A DNA stretch of 10,659 bases. It comes from DUAL01 sp036012565. GTDB taxonomy: Bacteria > Bacteroidota > Bacteroidia > Flavobacteriales > BACL11. The notes under the pieces are model-generated. The model was given only the letters and a program-made list of their open reading frames with translations. It ran no database searches and was not told the DNA's origin. Positions 7,453 to 10,659 of the stretch are shown piece by piece. Location of the stretch: positions 1 through 10,659 of the forward strand of contig DASCPP010000084.1 in the NCBI GenBank assembly GCA_036012565.1, written 5' to 3'. Position numbers and translations under genes: made by a program. Within the stretch, counting starts at the first letter, position 1. Each line of letters starts with the position of its first letter.

Positions 7453-7460
7453 CAAAAATA
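7453..7460 (-). promoter_or_regulatory. Candidate -7 box for the GAPDH gene
   Basis: On the minus strand this reads TATTTTTG, an exact match to the Bacteroidota -7 consensus TAnnTTTG, 32 bases before the GAPDH start codon at 7420. It would give a leader of about 25 bases. No TTG lies at the usual ~19-21 base spacing upstream (the nearest is about 10 away), so the call is tentative. Confidence 0.4.
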
Positions 7461-7507
7461 GTTTTTCTTTCAAAATATATAGCTGATTTTATTGTTACTT
7501 TTACCCC

Positions 7508-8281
7508 ATGATTGTTGAGTTTTACAAATACCAAGGAACTGGTAATGATTTTATCATGATAGATGATAGGGAAAATATTTTTGACATTAACGACCATAAC
7601 CTGATTGCTGCTCTTTGCCAAAGGCGAATGGGAATTGGTGCTGATGGGCTTATTTTACTTAAGGAGCATGATAAATATGATTTTGAAATGATTTATTTCA
7701 ACTCTGACGGACATCAATCTTCAATGTGTGGCAATGGTGGTAGATGTATTATTGCTTTTGCTCAGTTACTAGAGATTATTGATGAAGAAACAACTTTCTT
7801 GGCTATTGATGGAGAACATAAAGGACAATTCCTTGGAGATACCATTGCTTTACAAATGCAAGATGTAAGCGATATTGAAGGGGTAGGTGATGGCTTAGTG
7901 ATGGATACAGGATCACCTCATTATATTGAGATGGTGGATGATTTGAGAAATATGAATATTGAAAAAGAGGGAAGAAGAATAAGGAATTCTAAACCTTTTA
8001 GAAAGGAAGGTATAAATGTGAATTTTGTGCAAGATAGTGCTGATTTACAAGTAAGAACTTACGAAAGAGGAGTAGAAGCGGAAACTCTTAGTTGCGGAAC
8101 GGGTGTAGTAGCAACTGCAATAGCTATGCATTATGCTAATTGTATTGAAGAAAATTTGATAGACGTTAAAACAGAAGGAGGAGAGTTAAGTGTTAGTTTT
8201 GAGGAGTTTAATGGCAGTTATCGAAATATCTGGTTAAGCGGTGAAGCAAGTATGGTTTATGCAGGCGAGTTTGAATGTTAA
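7508..8281 (+). CDS. dapF: Diaminopimelate epimerase
   Basis: Converts LL-diaminopimelate to the meso form, the precursor of lysine and of the peptidoglycan cross-linking residue. It is a cytoplasmic, cofactor-independent two-base racemase. The two catalytic cysteines are visible: C74 in MCGNGGRC (73-80) and C196 in ETLSCGTG (192-199). The N-terminal YQGTGNDF (8-15), GIGADGL (42-48), DTGSPHY (133-139) and GINVNF (168-173) are all family segments. At 257 residues it is complete. The ATG at 7508 places GTGNDF near the N-terminus as expected. It is divergent from GAPDH across 87 bases, and its last seven bases overlap the next gene, implying translational coupling. Confidence 0.97.
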   Translation: MIVEFYKYQGTGNDFIMIDDRENIFDINDHNLIAALCQRRMGIGADGLILLKEHDKYDFEMIYFNSDGHQSSMCGNGGRCIIAFAQLLEIIDEETTFLAIDGEHKGQFLGDTIALQMQDVSDIEGVGDGLVMDTGSPHYIEMVDDLRNMNIEKEGRRIRNSKPFRKEGINVNFVQDSADLQVRTYERGVEAETLSCGTGVVATAIAMHYANCIEENLIDVKTEGGELSVSFEEFNGSYRNIWLSGEASMVYAGEFEC

Positions 8282-8760
8282 AGGGTAAAAACATAGTATT
8301 ACGGCCTTTGCAAAACTCTGATTTAGATTTTTTGTTTGAGGTAGAGAACAATACAAAAAATTGGCAATTTGGGAGTGAAAAGAAGGAATACAATAAACAG
8401 GAGTTATTGGATTATATTTCAAATGCCAAAACTGATATTACAGTAGCTAAACAATACCGTTTTGTTATTGATTTAAATAGCACACCCATTGGCTTTATTG
8501 ACCTTTTTGACTATACTACTGATAGTGCAGGAGTGGGAGTAATTATTACCAAAGATCACAGAAATAAAGGATTTGCAAAAGAGGCTTTAAACCTACTTGC
8601 CGATTATGCTTTTGTTATTTTAGATATAACCCAATTGTATTGTAGTATTACAAAAGATAATTTGGCTAGTATTAAACTATTTACTTCTTGTGGCTTTGAA
8701 CTAGAAAAAGAAGTAAAGGATTTACAATATTTTATTAAATTAGCTGAAAAATTAAAATAA
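8275..8760 (+). CDS. GNAT family N-acetyltransferase (RimJ/RimL-like)
   Basis: A 161-residue cytoplasmic GNAT enzyme expected to transfer acetyl from acetyl-CoA to an amine. The start IVLRPLQNSDLDFLFEVEN (7-25) is typical of the RimJ/RimL-type branch. The acetyl-CoA pyrophosphate-binding loop is HRNKGFA (95-101), a form of the R/Q-x-x-G-x-A motif. The C-terminal NLASIKLFTSCGF (129-141) is the conserved helix and beta-bulge segment. The substrate (protein N-terminus, small amine or antibiotic) cannot be told from sequence. Its ATG at 8275 lies inside the end of dapF, and its TAA shares a base with the next ATG (TAATG at 8758-8762). It is therefore the middle gene of a tightly coupled unit. Confidence 0.9.
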   Translation: MLKGKNIVLRPLQNSDLDFLFEVENNTKNWQFGSEKKEYNKQELLDYISNAKTDITVAKQYRFVIDLNSTPIGFIDLFDYTTDSAGVGVIITKDHRNKGFAKEALNLLADYAFVILDITQLYCSITKDNLASIKLFTSCGFELEKEVKDLQYFIKLAEKLK

Positions 8761-10601
8761 TGAGGAGCATTGTTTCTTTAATTGCTGCTTGTTTGTTGTT
8801 TTCTTGCCAAAGGGGAGAGGTAAGCAATTATACCGCTTACTTAAACCATAATGATACCGTAAAATATGTAGGAAAAGAGCAGTGCAGAATGTGCCATGCT
8901 GAGATTTATGATTCCTATATGCAAACAGGAATGGGTAAGTCCTTCCATTTTGCAACTAAAGAGCATAGTGAATTATCAAATTCTAAAATGCCTATTATTC
9001 AGGATTCTATAAAAAATCTTTCCTACAAACCCTTTTGGAAGAAAGATAGTTTGTATCTTTTGGAGTATCGCTTAAAAGGGAAAGATACTACACACAAACT
9101 TATCCAGAAAGTGACTTACAAAATAGGGAGTGGACAACATACCAATTCTCATTTATTTGAGATAAATGGTTATATGCATCAAATGCCTTATACATACTAC
9201 ACCCAAAGATTAATAGCTGATTTACCACCAGGATTTGAAAACGGACAAAACAGTCGATTCTCTCGTGAGATTGGTATAGAATGTATGAGTTGCCATAATG
9301 CTTATCCAAATCATGAAAGTGGTTCAACAAACAAATATAATACCATACCAAATGGAATTGATTGCGAGAGGTGTCATGGTCCAGGAGAGTTGCATGTAAA
9401 AAGTAAGTTAGCAGGGGAGATTATTGATACCTCAATACACATAGATTATTCTATTGTAAATCCTGCAAGATTACCAGCCGATTTACAATTTGATGTTTGC
9501 CAGAGGTGTCACTTGCAAGGCACAACAGTACTTAATAATTTGGCGTCATTTACTGATTTCAAAGCAGGAATGCATCTGAAAGATGTAATGGATACATATT
9601 TGCCAAAGTATAAAGAGGACGACTCCTTTATTATGGCTTCTCATGTAGATAGATTAAAGCAATCTGCTTGCTATAACAGTGCTGAACTTAGTTGTGTGTC
9701 TTGTCATAATCCACATAAAAGCGTTACTACATTAAAGGAAAGTTACTTTGATAATAAATGTAAAAAATGCCATTTAGAATGTAAAGATGAGCAAAGCCAG
9801 AATTGTACTTCTTGCCATATGCCTAAATCTTCTTCTTCCGATATTATGCATGTTGCCATAACCGATCATAAAATTGGCATTCATAAAGAGAATAAAAAGA
9901 AGAAAGGTACTTTTTTAGGGCTTTTTGCAATTAACAATCCTAAGCCAACCAACTTATCAAAAGCCAAAGCTTATTTAAAGCGTTATGAGAGTTTTGAAGC
10001 AAACCCAATATATTTGGATAGCGCATTGCAATTTCTACAATCTTCTACATGTAATTTCTCCAGTTACATTCAGTATTATTATCTGAAAAATGATGAGAAG
10101 GGGCTTATTAATTTTGTTATGAGCAATACTATTGATAGTACAAAATATAGAAAATCTGATTTGGCTTTAGCCTATAGCATGATGGGAGAAGTATTTGCTT
10201 CCAAGGATTTAAATAAAGATGCAGACACCTATTTTAGGAAAGGGACTCATTTAATGCCATTTATAATGGATTACAAAATAAAATATGGTAGTTTTTTACT
10301 TAAAAATAACAGAAAAGAAGATGCAACTAAGGTTTTTAATCAGGCGCTAGAACTAAATCCTACCATAAAAGAGATACATTTGAATTTGGGTTATATCGCT
10401 ATATTAAATCAGGATTTCATTACTGCAGAGAACAGTTTAAAACAAGCCATTGCTTTAGATCCGGATTATGTTTTGGCCTATGAGAACTTAGTACTTTCTG
10501 CACAAATCCAAAATAAAATGGAAGACACAAAACTTTATTTGCATAAAATTTTAGAAATTGCCCCAAATCATAAAGCAAAATTAATTCTAGAAAATCTGTA
10601 A
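8760..10601 (+). CDS. Multiheme c-type cytochrome lipoprotein with C-terminal TPR domain
   Basis: A 613-residue exported electron-transfer protein. Residues 1-16 form a lipoprotein signal (lipobox LFSC, C16). Seven CxxCH heme c motifs begin at C42, C175, C202, C247, C312, C334 and C349. The first stands alone, followed by a heme-free segment of about 128 residues rich in Tyr and Lys; the other six form a block at 175-353. Phrases such as SCVSCHNPH and CTSCHMP are typical of cytochrome c554/NapC-like multiheme families. After a Lys-rich hinge (376-383), residues ~410-610 are helical, with tetratricopeptide repeats clearest at about 467-500, 505-533, 535-568 and 569-602. The TPR part suggests a docking role. 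After the acylated cysteine come Q-R-G-E, slightly like a surface-export signal, so outer-face display is possible. Redox partner and reaction are unknown; no catalytic motif was recognised. Translation probably couples with the GNAT gene (TAATG). Confidence 0.92.
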   Translation: MRSIVSLIAACLLFSCQRGEVSNYTAYLNHNDTVKYVGKEQCRMCHAEIYDSYMQTGMGKSFHFATKEHSELSNSKMPIIQDSIKNLSYKPFWKKDSLYLLEYRLKGKDTTHKLIQKVTYKIGSGQHTNSHLFEINGYMHQMPYTYYTQRLIADLPPGFENGQNSRFSREIGIECMSCHNAYPNHESGSTNKYNTIPNGIDCERCHGPGELHVKSKLAGEIIDTSIHIDYSIVNPARLPADLQFDVCQRCHLQGTTVLNNLASFTDFKAGMHLKDVMDTYLPKYKEDDSFIMASHVDRLKQSACYNSAELSCVSCHNPHKSVTTLKESYFDNKCKKCHLECKDEQSQNCTSCHMPKSSSSDIMHVAITDHKIGIHKENKKKKGTFLGLFAINNPKPTNLSKAKAYLKRYESFEANPIYLDSALQFLQSSTCNFSSYIQYYYLKNDEKGLINFVMSNTIDSTKYRKSDLALAYSMMGEVFASKDLNKDADTYFRKGTHLMPFIMDYKIKYGSFLLKNNRKEDATKVFNQALELNPTIKEIHLNLGYIAILNQDFITAENSLKQAIALDPDYVLAYENLVLSAQIQNKMEDTKLYLHKILEIAPNHKAKLILENL

Positions 10602-10659
10602 TTGAAAAAAAGAAGAAGATTTAAGAAGAAACCCTCATTTATCAAAAAAGTAATTATCT
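10602..10659 (+). CDS. Start of a truncated gene, probable membrane-anchored protein
   Basis: Directly after the cytochrome stop (TAA at 10599-10601) a TTG codon opens a frame that continues to the window edge. It encodes a very basic start (KKRRRFKKKPSFIKK) turning hydrophobic (VII). That is the look of a short cytoplasmic tail before a membrane anchor. In related genomes dapF is often near a cell-wall gene such as mltG or a class A penicillin-binding protein, either of which could start this way; this is inference. The TTG start is unproven, but no ATG exists in this frame before the window ends. Confidence 0.5.
   Translation, partial: MKKRRRFKKKPSFIKKVII

Noticed and set aside
7421..7621. 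An N-terminal extension of GAPDH by 67 residues
   Set aside because: It would overlap the divergent dapF coding region by 114 bases and its sequence does not resemble a GAPDH start; MAASYENQ at 7420 fits the family and has a -7-like box upstream.
8208..8422. Minus-strand frames of ~60 codons across the dapF/GNAT junction
   Set aside because: They are antisense shadows of well-supported genes, with no recognisable family features.
9100..9351. An 83-codon minus-strand frame inside the cytochrome gene
   Set aside because: The plus strand there encodes a heme motif of a clear long gene; the antisense frame has no support.

Overview
The window is AT-rich and gene-dense, and it reads as chromosomal DNA of a member of the Bacteroidota, most likely Flavobacteriales or a close relative. 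Four things point there: dnaA followed directly by a low-molecular-weight tyrosine phosphatase gene; a long (~480 aa) glyceraldehyde-3-phosphate dehydrogenase with an N-terminal extension; an exported cyclophilin-FKBP fusion; and starts preceded by A-rich leaders instead of Shine-Dalgarno sequences. The taxon is inferred from gene types and order. No rRNA or tRNA gene, insertion sequence, CRISPR array or phage gene was seen. The longest stretch without a gene is about 180 bases.

Layout. (1) 21-1064 (+): a periplasmic peptidyl-prolyl isomerase joining a cyclophilin and an FKBP domain. (2) 1220-3119 (-): dnaA, then a low-molecular-weight phosphatase 10 bases downstream, convergent with the isomerase. 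(3) 3301-4922 (-): a 5'-nucleotidase split over two genes that overlap by ATGA. The substrate-binding C-terminal domain comes first as a lipoprotein, then the metallophosphatase domain with a twin-arginine signal. (4) 4971-5381 (+): a hotdog thioesterase, divergent from the nucleotidase pair. (5) 5378-7420 (-): long-form GAPDH followed by a six-helix membrane protein of unknown function, whose stop codon interlocks with that of the thioesterase. (6) 7508 to the window end (+): a compact unit of dapF, a GNAT acetyltransferase and a seven-heme/TPR lipoprotein, then the first codons of a gene running off the edge. Its reading frames overlap or abut at every junction.

How the genes may work together. 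Most are core functions: replication initiation, envelope protein folding, nucleotide scavenging, triose-phosphate metabolism, and diaminopimelate for peptidoglycan. The least ordinary parts are the multiheme cytochrome-TPR lipoprotein translationally linked to dapF, the two-gene nucleotidase with inverted domain order and two export routes, and the unrecognised membrane protein paired with GAPDH. I see no clear evidence of a new defence, mobile or biosynthetic system; the findings below are second-look items ranked accordingly.
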